Part shown: positions 43,443-52,141 of the stretch, in pieces
Position numbering within the stretch: the first letter of the stretch is position 1
Layout of the letters: each line of letters begins with the position of its first letter
Assembly: GCF_007625075.1 (NCBI RefSeq)
Contig: NZ_QMIE01000007.1
Coordinates: 62,338 to 126,337 of the forward strand
DNA: 64,000 bases
From: Oceanidesulfovibrio indonesiensis
GTDB lineage: Bacteria > Desulfobacterota > Desulfovibrionia > Desulfovibrionales > Desulfovibrionaceae
Reading direction: 5' to 3'
The notes under the pieces: generated by a model
Databases searched by the model: none
Told to the model about the DNA's origin: nothing
What the model saw: only the letters and a program-made list of their open reading frames with translations
Position numbers and translations under genes: made by a program

Positions 43443-43546
43443 GGTTTTCTCCTCGCAATCTGATTTGCCATACCCATATCAGCTCGCCAAGCGTTGCGTC
43501 ACGGGCATTTCCCGGAAAAAAACGAGTCCGCCCCGTCTTCTCGCCA

Positions 43547-44743
43547 TTATGCGCTCAGAATATCACGCAGCGCATCAATGGTTGCATCAATGTCTTCCCG
43601 CGGGAGGATAAGCGGCGGCAGGAAGCGCAGCACTCGCTCCTGAGTGCAATTCGCCACGAAACCATGCGCCAGCAGGGCCTGCCACGCCCAGCCGGCGGGC
43701 TCCCTGAAAACCAGGCCGAGCATGAGGCCCACGCCGCGGGCTTCTTCCAGCGTGTCCGGAAACTCGTCCACCAGATCGTGGAGCTTGCCCAGAAAGTACT
43801 GTCCTTCGGTGCGCGTGCGTTGCACCAACTTGTCGTCCTGTATGATGCGCAGGACCTCCAGCGCGACAGCGGAAACCACGCCGCCGCCGCCGAAGGTGGT
43901 TGCGTGTGCTCCGGGAGCAAAGCCGCCCGCAACTTCGTCCGTGGTCACCATGGCGCCCATGGGCAGACCGTTGGCCAGGCCCTTGGCCAGGGTAACGATG
44001 TCCGGGGACACGCCGTAGTGCTGGTAGGCCATGAAGTTGCCGGTCCGGCCCATGCCTGTCTGTATCTCGTCCACCATGAGCAGCACGTCCTTGTCGCGGC
44101 AGATGCGCTCTACGGCCGCAACGTATTCCGTGGACATGGGCCGCACGCCTCCTTCGCCCTGCACCAGCTCCACGAGCACGGCCGCCGTTTTGCCGGTCAC
44201 GGCGTCGTCCAGCGCGGCCGGGTCATCCCACGGCACGGTGACGAACCCTTCCGGCAGGGGCTGGAAGTGCTCCTTGACCTTGCCCTGTCCGGTGGCGGTG
44301 AGGGTGGCCAGGGTACGACCGTGGAACGAGCCCTCCAGGGTCACCACCTCGTAGGCGTCGCGCTGCTTGACGGTGCGCATGTAGCGCCGCGCGAGCTTGA
44401 TGGCGGCTTCGTTGGCTTCGGCCCCGGAGTTGCACAGAAAGACCTTGTCCAGGCCCATGGCGCTGGTGAGCGCCTCGGCAAATTCGACCTGCTCTTCCTG
44501 ATAGAACAGGTTGGACACGTGGACGAGCTTCTGCGCCTGCTCGGCCATCACCCGCGCAAGCTCCGGCCGGCAGTGGCCGAGGTTGCATACGGCGATGCCC
44601 GCGAGAAGGTCCACGTACTCCCGGCCTTCGAAATCCGTGAGCCGGCAGCCCTCCGCCCGGGCCACGCCCAGGGGGTACCGGCCGTATGTGCTGCACAGAA
44701 CGCGTTCCGTACGCGCCTTGAGTGTATTGAACTGGTCGCTCAT
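43547..44743 (-). CDS. argD: Acetylornithine aminotransferase
   Basis: 398 residues; ATG at 44743 with GAGG upstream. Class III PLP aminotransferase motifs are LLAGIAVCNLGHCRPE, FLCNSGAEANEAAIKLAR, FHGRTLATL, LMVDEIQTGMGRTG and the PLP lysine in TLAKGLANGLPMGA. The branch is ArgD, which makes N-acetylornithine in arginine synthesis and often also acts as succinyldiaminopimelate aminotransferase. It follows dut by 110 bases on the same strand. Confidence 0.92.
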   Translation of the reverse strand: MSDQFNTLKARTERVLCSTYGRYPLGVARAEGCRLTDFEGREYVDLLAGIAVCNLGHCRPELARVMAEQAQKLVHVSNLFYQEEQVEFAEALTSAMGLDKVFLCNSGAEANEAAIKLARRYMRTVKQRDAYEVVTLEGSFHGRTLATLTATGQGKVKEHFQPLPEGFVTVPWDDPAALDDAVTGKTAAVLVELVQGEGGVRPMSTEYVAAVERICRDKDVLLMVDEIQTGMGRTGNFMAYQHYGVSPDIVTLAKGLANGLPMGAMVTTDEVAGGFAPGAHATTFGGGGVVSAVALEVLRIIQDDKLVQRTRTEGQYFLGKLHDLVDEFPDTLEEARGVGLMLGLVFREPAGWAWQALLAHGFVANCTQERVLRFLPPLILPREDIDATIDALRDILSA

Positions 44744-44853
44744 GCGTTCATACCTCATTGATGATTGTGGATCGTTGCCATACGAAAAACCCGACGCGCC
44801 GACGATGCCGGGGCGTAGCCGCCAGGGCGAATCCGGGAAACGCGAGCCGACGA

Positions 44854-45351
44854 TCAGACGCCCGTGTGCCCGAAGCCGCCCGCTCCTCGGTCGGTGTCGG
44901 AGAGCGTTTCGCTGGGCACTATGCGGGCTGCGAAGTACGGCAGGAACAGAAGCTGGGCGATGCGGTCGCCGTGCTGGATGGTGCGGGGCTCATCGGAGGT
45001 GTTGAGAAGCGAGCAGATGATCTCGCCGCGGTAGTCGGGGTCGATGACGCCGACGCCCTGGCTCACGGTGAGGCCCTTCTTGGCGCCCAGGCCGGAGCGC
45101 GAAAAGACGAAGCCGGCCACGCCGGGTGCGCCGATCTCGATGGCGATGCCCGTGGGCGCGGGGTAACGCTGGCCGGGCTCGATGGTCACGGCCTTGCCGG
45201 GCAGATCGGCCAGGCAGGCCTTGAGGTCCACACCAGCGGAAGCTGACGTGGCGTGGTTCAGGTCGTACCAGCCCGCCGCCTGCGCATACGGGCATCCTTC
45301 CTCGCGCAGGAACCGGACCCTGACCTCGATTTCGTGATGTTGCGGTTGCAT
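44854..45351 (-). CDS. dut: dUTP diphosphatase
   Basis: 165 residues; ATG at 45351 with GGGAG upstream. The trimeric dUTPase motifs are all visible: SAGVDLKA (1), SRSGLGAKKGLTV (2), GVGVIDPDYRGEI (3), RIAQLLFLP (4) and RGAGGFGHTG (5). It hydrolyses dUTP to dUMP, keeping uracil out of DNA. About 20 residues with an extra cysteine precede the usual N-terminus. It starts 64 bases after the CofD-like gene. Confidence 0.94.
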   Translation of the reverse strand: MQPQHHEIEVRVRFLREEGCPYAQAAGWYDLNHATSASAGVDLKACLADLPGKAVTIEPGQRYPAPTGIAIEIGAPGVAGFVFSRSGLGAKKGLTVSQGVGVIDPDYRGEIICSLLNTSDEPRTIQHGDRIAQLLFLPYFAARIVPSETLSDTDRGAGGFGHTGV

Positions 45352-45415
45352 TGTCGGACATTCTCCCTTTCGCGCACCACATAGCTGCCCACGCGCGCGA
45401 AAGCAAGGGATCGAA

Positions 45416-46627
45416 TCACACGATGGACAACAAATGCGCGAGAACCTTCTTCGGCGAAAGGAACGGCGGATTGTCGTCGTCCACCAGATCGGTGTCGATG
45501 ATTTCGATGCCCAGGCGGCGGATTCTCGGCAGATCCAGAGGCAGGGGGTACTCGCCGCGCCTGGTGTCCACGAGCATGAAGTTGAGGAGCTGGTCGCGAG
45601 CGCATTCATGGTCGCAGCTGCTCATCAGGGCATCCAGCAGCACGCGAACGCACCCGGAAAGCGACATGCCATGCTGCTCCGGATCGGGCGCCGAGTTTGG
45701 AATGTATATCTTGGGACAGTCGTTCCTGCTGATGCACGCGCCAACGCCTCTGGGCAGCAGGTTCGCGATGATGCTCGTGTAGAAGCTGCCCATGGGGTAA
45801 CAGATGAGTTCGGCCTTGCGTATGAGGTCGCTCACCTTGCTGCGTATCTGCACCTCGCAGGGTTCGGGCGTCCCTTCAGGCTCCAGGTCCCGCGTCAGAA
45901 ACAGCCGTTTGACGGGCGATGCGATAGGCGCGGTTTCCTTGCCCGTGATCAGGTGCTGTCCCACGATGCAGGAACCGTCGGCCATCTCGGCGGCGAGGTG
46001 CAGGTCTGCCGAACTCACGGGACGCACCGTGCCCTTCACGTCGACGAGCTTGGAGAAGAGATAGATGACCGGGTCGATGTGCCGGCCATAGTTGAAGTAC
46101 CCGCCCGCAAGGATGAGGTTGCCGATGGACGCGCCGCGCAGGTCGAACGTATCCGGCATGCACTCGGTGAAAAAGCGCAGATGGTTGCGGATGAGCTTGC
46201 GCATGGGATCATCCACCGCGATGATGAGCGGATGTTTGCCGTCGCGCAGGGCGAACAACTCTTCGCGCAGGGTGTCCCGGGGCTCGTTCTTGGGCAGCCG
46301 GTAGGCGAAAAGGTCGAAGATGGCCGAGTCCGAGCCGGGCAGGCGTTCCGAAAGAGCCATGAGCCGGTTGCGCATGTCGCCCACGGCGATCATGTTGAAA
46401 GCGCGGCGCAACTCGGCAGAACTGCCCCCGGAATCGAACGGCGTGATGATGTGGATGGAATTGTGCGTGTACCGAACCAGCCGGCGCGAAAAATCCTTGA
46501 GCGCAGTGCCGCCGGAGAAGAAAAGCACACGGGGTCCCAGCTCCGGGGAGCGTTCGTAGCGCGCGAGCTTGACCGGATCGGGCAGCGATACTGTATGGCA
46601 GACCTTGATCCGCTCGGATGACTTCAT
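45416..46627 (-). CDS. CofD/YvcK-like protein of GAK-type cluster
   Basis: 403 residues. The N-terminus VLFFSGGTALKDFSRRL, then PFDSGGSSAELRRAF and AVGDMRNRLMAL, correspond to the UPF0052/CofD superfamily motifs (GGT, DDGGSSGxLR, PPGDxRNxL); the later EAELICYPMGSFYTSII-like segment (AELICYPMGSFYTSI) also fits. CofD transfers a phospholactyl group in F420 synthesis and YvcK binds UDP-sugars; neither role can be assumed. It starts one base after the HprK-related kinase stop with GAGG upstream, so translation is coupled. In protein-family collections such a protein is listed as the CofD-like member of the GAK system. Confidence 0.85.
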   Translation of the reverse strand: MKSSERIKVCHTVSLPDPVKLARYERSPELGPRVLFFSGGTALKDFSRRLVRYTHNSIHIITPFDSGGSSAELRRAFNMIAVGDMRNRLMALSERLPGSDSAIFDLFAYRLPKNEPRDTLREELFALRDGKHPLIIAVDDPMRKLIRNHLRFFTECMPDTFDLRGASIGNLILAGGYFNYGRHIDPVIYLFSKLVDVKGTVRPVSSADLHLAAEMADGSCIVGQHLITGKETAPIASPVKRLFLTRDLEPEGTPEPCEVQIRSKVSDLIRKAELICYPMGSFYTSIIANLLPRGVGACISRNDCPKIYIPNSAPDPEQHGMSLSGCVRVLLDALMSSCDHECARDQLLNFMLVDTRRGEYPLPLDLPRIRRLGIEIIDTDLVDDDNPPFLSPKKVLAHLLSIV

Positions 46628-46628
46628 G

Positions 46629-47729
46629 CTATGCCTCGATCAGTGCGATGCATTTTTCGGCGGCGCGTTCGAAATCCACTCCGCCGGACAGCTCGTACAC
46701 CGGACAATTCTTCAGCAATTCCAGGTACGCTTCCTCGGAGAAGTCCGGCGCCACGGAATCCCCCGGACGGTAGAACAAACCCGGGGATTTCATGAACGCC
46801 GGCAGAAGGTCGTCGCGTCTGGCCAGGTTTACCTGGTTGACGATGAGTTCGCCCCCGCCGCGTTTCCAGTTGAGCAGGACGAGGCAGGACATGGGCGCGG
46901 CAAGCCGGAACCGCCCTTCTCCGAAGCACTCGTCGATGAAAGCGTCGTACTTGTGCTCCAGGGTCCACAGCTCGTTTTCCGGCATGGCTGCAAAGCGGTC
47001 GCGCTCCTCCTCGTCCATTACCGGCGTCAGGCTGGGGTTGTGCAACACGGTGCCGGGATTGATACGTGGCATCTTGGCAACCCCGTACATGACCAGCCCT
47101 GTTCTGGGGTCGCCCTCCGGTCCGCGCTTGACCATGAGCCTGTCGTTGGAGACGAAGTCCGTGTGCAGCCGCATCACATGCAGAGCCAGGGTGGACTTGC
47201 CCATGCCGGAGAACCCGGCGAAGGCCACGCCCTTCTCGCCCCTGGCCACGCCGGCCGCGTGGAACAGCAGGCTGTCGTGATCCAGTGTCCACTCGATGAA
47301 GCGGTTGTTGATGAAGTTGACGACCTGGTTGTCGTTCTCCAGGCACGGTCCGAACGCCACGTTCACGTCATCGCCGAACACGAAAAGCATTCCGGTAAGG
47401 CGCTTGCGCACGGCCCGTCCGTCCGGCAGCTGGACGTATTCTTCCTTTATTCTGGTCTTGCCCGGGTCCGGCTCTTTGGGGGTGAACTCCGCTCCCAGCG
47501 CTGCCGGCTCAGGGGCGGGAGCTTCCAGCGCATGGATCACGGTGTGGGCGTTGGGGCGTCCATTGGTCCGGAAGTCGCGAAAGTAGTCGCCGAGGTTGCG
47601 CAGGAGCTTTCCGGAGTCCGAGCGGACCTCGGTGACATAACCGCCGAAATCGAGATACAGCGAGCCCGCAATCTCGCGCCCGTCCAGCGCCGCATCCAGA
47701 AACGCTTTTGCCGAAGTCAGTGGCATCAT
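46629..47729 (-). CDS. HprK-related kinase B, GAK-type cluster
   Basis: 366 residues. A Walker A loop GFSGMGKST at 172-180, preceded by LLFHAAGVARG, and the following FVSNDRLMV match the HPr kinase/phosphorylase fold, whose P-loop is of the GxSGxGKS kind. The long N-terminal part and the C-terminal third are unlike true HprK, and no HPr gene is near, so the target is unknown. Its ATG overlaps the ATP-grasp stop codon as ATGA, and the next gene starts one base after it, so three products are probably made in fixed ratio. Confidence 0.87.
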   Translation of the reverse strand: MMPLTSAKAFLDAALDGREIAGSLYLDFGGYVTEVRSDSGKLLRNLGDYFRDFRTNGRPNAHTVIHALEAPAPEPAALGAEFTPKEPDPGKTRIKEEYVQLPDGRAVRKRLTGMLFVFGDDVNVAFGPCLENDNQVVNFINNRFIEWTLDHDSLLFHAAGVARGEKGVAFAGFSGMGKSTLALHVMRLHTDFVSNDRLMVKRGPEGDPRTGLVMYGVAKMPRINPGTVLHNPSLTPVMDEEERDRFAAMPENELWTLEHKYDAFIDECFGEGRFRLAAPMSCLVLLNWKRGGGELIVNQVNLARRDDLLPAFMKSPGLFYRPGDSVAPDFSEEAYLELLKNCPVYELSGGVDFERAAEKCIALIEA

Positions 47730-48607
47730 CGTCCGATTCTCCCGAGCACGTAGTCCACGTAGAGTTTGGCAGCGTCGATGCCGTTGGCGTCCCGAAGCCC
47801 GCGGAACCCGCCGAAGGCGGAAACCTCGAAAACCTTTGGGCCTTCCGGGGTTTCCACCACGTCCACGGAGGTGAAATCCAGCCCGAACAGGGCCTGCGCC
47901 CGATGCGCCAGCTCCAAGACCTCGGAATCCGGCTCATAGGCTTCGTAATGGCCGCCGGAGCGGGTGGTGGTGTTCCAGGAATCCTTGTTGCCGGCGCGGG
48001 CGTAGGTTGCCAGATACTCGCCGCCCAGGAAGGCAACGCCGAGGTCCTTGCCCGGATGCCTGACCATCTGCTGCAGGTACATGAACGGGTTGTGCTCCTG
48101 GAACGCCTCCACCCTGGCCCTGGCGTCCGGCTGGCCGTGCTCGATGACGAGCATGCCGCGGGCCTTGGTGGAGTAGATGGGCTTGAATACTGCGCGGCTG
48201 TAGCGTTTCAGAAAATCCATGGCTTCTTCCACGCTTTCGGTGAGCGCGGTGGGCGGCATGGGGATGCCGCCGGCAGCCAGTGTCACGGTGCAGCTCGTGC
48301 GGTCCAGCACGCGCAGGATAATCTCGGGATCGGAAAAGATGGGCACGCCGCAACGCTTGTTGAGATAGCGGAGGATCTCCAGCCTATCGAGCAGCAGCGG
48401 CGAATAGAACGGCCCGGCCTTCTTCACGATGACCGCGTCCATTTCGTGCAGGGGCTGGCCGGCTGCCCAGACTTCCTCACGTTCCAGATCCAGGGCCACG
48501 GTCTCCGGGTCCACCAGGCAGCGGAACCCGGTTTCTGCTTTCACGGTATCGGCAAGGAGCTCGGAGGACCAGCCCCCAGGCACGCCGAAGACGGCTACTT
48601 TTTTCAT
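47726..48607 (-). CDS. RimK-like ATP-grasp ligase, GAK-type cluster
   Basis: 293 residues. Regions typical of the ATP-grasp fold are seen: the N-terminal MKKVAVFGVPGGWSSELL, FKPIYSTKARGMLVIEH (central nucleotide-binding lysine strand), FMYLQQMVRHPGKDLGVAFLG and the C-terminal metal-binding strands SVDVVETPEGPKVFEVSAFGGF. It is close to RimK/glutathione-synthase-type ligases, which join a carboxylate to an amine through an acylphosphate. The substrate is unknown. Start and ribosome site are weak; a 130-base gap with a structured repeat separates it from the PhoU-kinase gene. Confidence 0.87.
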   Translation of the reverse strand: MKKVAVFGVPGGWSSELLADTVKAETGFRCLVDPETVALDLEREEVWAAGQPLHEMDAVIVKKAGPFYSPLLLDRLEILRYLNKRCGVPIFSDPEIILRVLDRTSCTVTLAAGGIPMPPTALTESVEEAMDFLKRYSRAVFKPIYSTKARGMLVIEHGQPDARARVEAFQEHNPFMYLQQMVRHPGKDLGVAFLGGEYLATYARAGNKDSWNTTTRSGGHYEAYEPDSEVLELAHRAQALFGLDFTSVDVVETPEGPKVFEVSAFGGFRGLRDANGIDAAKLYVDYVLGRIGR

Positions 48608-48650
48608 GGTCGCTTCGCAGTTGGTAACGGTTTAGAGCATCTCAGGCATG

Positions 48651-48736
48651 AAAATGTACTGAAGCTCTTATGCATTTGTCTGAAACAGGATGAAATCGTT
48701 TCAGACAGGAATCCTGTTTCAAGATGAAAATGCACT
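48651..48736. repeat. Structured AT-rich repeat element between PhoU-kinase and ATP-grasp genes
   Basis: Two perfect inverted pairs share one strand: GTCTGAAAC (48678-48686) with GTTTCAGAC (48698-48706), and TGAAACAGGAT (48681-48691) with ATCCTGTTTCA (48711-48721). Both cannot form at once. The near-identical ATGAAAATGTACT (48651-48663) and ATGAAAATGCACT (48724-48736) flank them. The composition is AT-richer than the genes. This looks like a mobile-type intergenic repeat or a conformational RNA switch inside the operon. Confidence 0.5.
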
Positions 48737-48737
48737 A

Positions 48738-50441
48738 CTAGTAGACCAGGGCGTCCTCGGACAGCACGAACTGATCCCAGGGATTCCCACGGTGGTCGAG
48801 CAGCTTTTCCAGCAGGTACACGCCGCGCAGAAACATATCCTTGGCGAAACGCGGATTGAGCTCGAACCGCGTGGACGTGATGAAGCTGCGGGCCAGGCCC
48901 AGAGCGAGCCGTGCATCGAAGGACGCGTCGCCATGCTCTGCGCCGTAACTCCTGGCGAAGTGATATATCCGCCTGGCTGCGCGATTCAACCGTGCGCGGC
49001 TGTAGAGATCGAACATCGGCAGCCGGAAGTTGGAGACGATATACACGGAAATGTCCTGCAGCGGATCGGCCAGCTTGGAGCGATGCAGATCGATGAAATG
49101 AATCTGCTGGGATTCGTGGTCGTAGACTATGTTATTGATGTTGAAATCCCCATGGATGAACACGGAGTACGGAGCCTCAAGCTCATCCTCAACGGCTTTC
49201 GCCGCCTCGAGCATGTGGGAGAACGAGGCGATCTCCAGCGAACCTATTGTCTTGGGTTGCCAGTCGAAATTGGGGTACAGCCGGAGCACGTCATCGAGAC
49301 GCGATTCGAGCTGTCTGATGAATCCGGATTTCATGGGCGCCATGGCCTGGGTGTGGTCCCAGACAGAAAGCAGGGTCTGTTCGAGAAGGAAAATAGCGTT
49401 TTCGACAATCTCTGCTTCGGCCGTGAGAACCACGTCCTGAAAAGTGCAGCCGCCAAGGTATTCCACGAGCATGGCGGCCTGGGAGCCGTCCACCTGATGA
49501 GCCAGCACTTTGGGCGGAAGGCCGGGCATGATGGAGTCCCAGCGGTTGATGTTCTCCATCTCCTGGATGATCTTCTTGCGATTGCCCTCCTTGAAGAGCA
49601 CGCCCGAAGCCTTGTCCACGCCGGGCTGTTTCTCGTCGCTCTCGGGAGCGCAGCCCTTTTCATTGGCCCGGTTCCGCGAGCGGTCCGTAACGAGTCCGAT
49701 GCGGCAGCCGGAGCGCGTGCCCCAGATGGAGTGGAACTCCACTTCGGACAAAGGCACCTCCACCCCGCTTTTGGCCAGCGTCTCGCGAAGGGCCTCGTAC
49801 TGGCGGATCTTGAACTTCTCGCCCAGGGCGGCGAAAATGATGGCCTCGCCGATGTTGAGCAGGGAGTCCCCCATACGCTCCAGATAGCGCAGTATGAGGT
49901 GGCTCGTGATGAGGTTCTCGGTCTCGCGGCCGGAACGCAATTCGTTCAGTATGCGGTCGAACTGGACCTTGTACAGGAAATCCAGTGTGAATTCGCTGCG
50001 GCAGATTTTGAAAGCCTGGGACATGTCCTGCTTGATCATGGCCGTATAGACCTGATTGAGCGCGGTGAGCACTGCCTCGAAAAACTTCGACAGATCGAAC
50101 CGTTTGATGAAATCCTTGTCCTTCAGGTACTCGGTCTGCTCAACGATGTTCACGGCGAAGTCGCCGATGCGCTCCAGATTGGAGGTCACGGTGATGGACG
50201 CGCGCAGGATGTCCACGGAACGAGGATTGCGCGAACCCGAGCGGTTGATCGCGGAGTAGCACTTGTTCTCGATCACGCTCTTCAGGTTGTCGATGTAGTC
50301 GTCGCGCGAGGTGACGGACTCGATGATCTTCGGGTCCATGGTATCGAGCACCCGCTGGGTATTCTCCACCTGCTTGACCACCTCGATCACCATGAAGCGC
50401 AGGTTCTCGGCGACTCCTTCCTTCTGGAGGACGTTTTCCAT
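48738..50441 (-). CDS. PhoU domain fused to aminoglycoside-phosphotransferase-like kinase
   Basis: 567 residues. Residues ~1-235 are two PhoU-type three-helix repeats (ITVTSNLERIGDFAVNIVEQ and LILRYLERMGDSLLNIGEAI, each with the ERxGD metal-binding core). Residues ~280-560 are an APH/choline-kinase-type domain with the catalytic loop FIHGDFNINNIVYD (H430, D432) and the metal loop IDLHRSKLADPLQD; both look active. I know of no common two-domain protein of this kind outside such clusters. It could tie a phosphotransfer reaction to the phosphate status sensed by PhoU-type domains. The start at 50441 has no good ribosome site. Confidence 0.87.
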   Translation of the reverse strand: MENVLQKEGVAENLRFMVIEVVKQVENTQRVLDTMDPKIIESVTSRDDYIDNLKSVIENKCYSAINRSGSRNPRSVDILRASITVTSNLERIGDFAVNIVEQTEYLKDKDFIKRFDLSKFFEAVLTALNQVYTAMIKQDMSQAFKICRSEFTLDFLYKVQFDRILNELRSGRETENLITSHLILRYLERMGDSLLNIGEAIIFAALGEKFKIRQYEALRETLAKSGVEVPLSEVEFHSIWGTRSGCRIGLVTDRSRNRANEKGCAPESDEKQPGVDKASGVLFKEGNRKKIIQEMENINRWDSIMPGLPPKVLAHQVDGSQAAMLVEYLGGCTFQDVVLTAEAEIVENAIFLLEQTLLSVWDHTQAMAPMKSGFIRQLESRLDDVLRLYPNFDWQPKTIGSLEIASFSHMLEAAKAVEDELEAPYSVFIHGDFNINNIVYDHESQQIHFIDLHRSKLADPLQDISVYIVSNFRLPMFDLYSRARLNRAARRIYHFARSYGAEHGDASFDARLALGLARSFITSTRFELNPRFAKDMFLRGVYLLEKLLDHRGNPWDQFVLSEDALVY

Positions 50442-50607
50442 GGATTCGGTACCATGCCCCTATATGGCCGTCGAAAAAGTAATCTTCTCTGGCTGTTCAA
50501 AAATGTTCGAATGCAGGTTGAAAAAGGATCAGGACCGAAGGATTTTTCCAGTTCGCAAGGGTATGTCTTCTTGATGAAGTGCTGCGAAAGGACGCTTTCG
50601 AAGTCTG

Positions 50608-50880
50608 CTATGAAGGTTCGACGACGAGCGGTTCTTCATCGGCCGAAGGATCCTCTTCGTCCTTCCAGCTGAACTTCAGGCTGAACTTGCGGAAATCACC
50701 CTTGCGCTTCGCCTCCACGTCGAATTTCACCAGCCCGCGAGGCTCCAGGACGAGTTCCTTGTTCTTGGTGGACAGCCGTATCTTTCCCTTTTCGAGCCCC
50801 TCGGTGACGGCCTTGAGGTACTTGAGCAGAGAGTCCAGGTCCTGCACGCTTTCGTGCTTGAAATTGATGTCGGATCCCAT
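50608..50880 (-). CDS. Amphi-Trp domain protein
   Basis: 90 residues. The pattern INFKHESVQDLDSLLKYLKAV, TEGLEKGKIRLS, LVLEPRGLVKFDVEA and FSLKFSWKDE matches the small amphi-Trp family, which alternates a helix with an amphipathic beta-sheet ending in a conserved tryptophan (W72). The tail is acidic. Its role is not known; homologues occur alone or with the GAK-type genes. The start lies 15 bases after the PHP-like gene, so the two are cotranscribed, and 166 bases separate it from the PhoU-kinase gene. Confidence 0.8.
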   Translation of the reverse strand: MGSDINFKHESVQDLDSLLKYLKAVTEGLEKGKIRLSTKNKELVLEPRGLVKFDVEAKRKGDFRKFSLKFSWKDEEDPSADEEPLVVEPS

Positions 50881-50895
50881 TGTGTGTCCCGTGTT

Positions 50896-52080
50896 CTAGT
50901 TGAGCCTCGCGGCGTACTCCCGGATGATCCGCTCGCGGTCCATGCCGGAGACCACCAGCTGCTTCCGGATAGCCATGTCGTCCCAGGCCGGTTGCAGGCC
51001 GATTTGGCGGTCGGCCTTTTCCGGGTCCTGGTGTTCCGGATCCTTGGCCTTTTCACCCATATGGCAGTCGTCGCCCATGAATACAAGCAGGGGGCGGGAA
51101 TTCGCGGTCCTGCTCTTGTTGTGGCGGTTGACCACGGTGATGAGAAACTCCGTGTATTCGCGCGACTGCGGGTTCCAGACCTCGTATCCGTCCACGTCGT
51201 AGTCGGCCAGCAGAATGGGCCAGAACTGCTCCGGGTGGGGAATGACGATGCCGGCGCCCAGGGATCGCGCTTCCTCGATGACCTCCGAGGCGCGGTAGAA
51301 GAACTTGAGAGAAAAGTCTTCCTTCACCTGCTTCTTGATCTCTTTGAGATAGACTTGCGTCCGCTCGATGACCTTGTCGCCGTACTCGTTGCGGAGCAGG
51401 TCGAACCAGTTGCGGATGAGCTTGTTCTTGACCATGTCGCGCGGGGTTTCGCGCCAGTTGTCTTCGAGCAGGGTCTTGAGCTTGCCGGTGAGGATGGATG
51501 CGAACTGGACGATGTCCAAGCCGGCGCCTGTACGGCCGGCCGCCTTCTGGCGCTGCTCCTCGCGGTAGGCCGCCGGGTTCATCACCGCGTCCATGAACTC
51601 GAAAAGCTGGCTGCCCCGGTACGTGAAGGTGTGCGAGAGCATGGACTTGAGCACATCGGCTCGTTCGTCGAGCCGTTCTTCCCTGAAATGCAAGAGCAGC
51701 TGGACCTTGCGGTTGAAGCCCCGGGAATAGCAATCCACCTCCACGCCGGAATGCCCGTTCCAGGACATGATCACGTTGTGCTGGGTCGGGATGATCAGGG
51801 ACTCCTGAACCTGCGGAAACATGGCCCGCACACGCTGGGCAATGAGATCCATGGGCACGAACTCCGGATGCCAGTGCACTGCCAGCACCTCGGTCTGCAT
51901 GGGATAGACCTGCTCGGGCGTGGCTATGCGGATGCGCTGCTCTTCGGTCAGCGCGGTGTCGATTATCCGAAAGAATCGCTCCCGGTCCGCGTCGTTTATC
52001 TCCGGGTCCACCTTGCTTACGTCCACCTGCAGACACTGCGGCGGCGTTTCGGATTTCACCAGTTCCATCTTGGTAGCCAT
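50896..52080 (-). CDS. PHP-like metal-binding protein of unknown function
   Basis: 394 residues from the ATG at 52080, with AGGAG at 6 bases. The arrangement of possible metal ligands recalls the PHP phosphoesterase fold: AVHWHPEF (H69, H71), WNGHSGVEVDC (H110, E114, D116), VIPHPEQFWPIL (H282), DVDGYEVWN (D297, E300), VNRHN (H320) and FMGDDCHMGE (D337, D338, H340). Between ~125 and 275 lies a helical stretch unlike typical PHP proteins. A phosphoesterase or nuclease role is plausible, not shown. It lies in the GAK-type operon between the XXXCH and amphi-Trp genes. Confidence 0.75.
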   Translation of the reverse strand: MATKMELVKSETPPQCLQVDVSKVDPEINDADRERFFRIIDTALTEEQRIRIATPEQVYPMQTEVLAVHWHPEFVPMDLIAQRVRAMFPQVQESLIIPTQHNVIMSWNGHSGVEVDCYSRGFNRKVQLLLHFREERLDERADVLKSMLSHTFTYRGSQLFEFMDAVMNPAAYREEQRQKAAGRTGAGLDIVQFASILTGKLKTLLEDNWRETPRDMVKNKLIRNWFDLLRNEYGDKVIERTQVYLKEIKKQVKEDFSLKFFYRASEVIEEARSLGAGIVIPHPEQFWPILLADYDVDGYEVWNPQSREYTEFLITVVNRHNKSRTANSRPLLVFMGDDCHMGEKAKDPEHQDPEKADRQIGLQPAWDDMAIRKQLVVSGMDRERIIREYAARLN

Positions 52081-52141
52081 ATATGCTCCTGCCGGCGCGT
52101 CGCAGCTCCGCCGATGCGAAACCACAGACGCCGTTCGGCGC

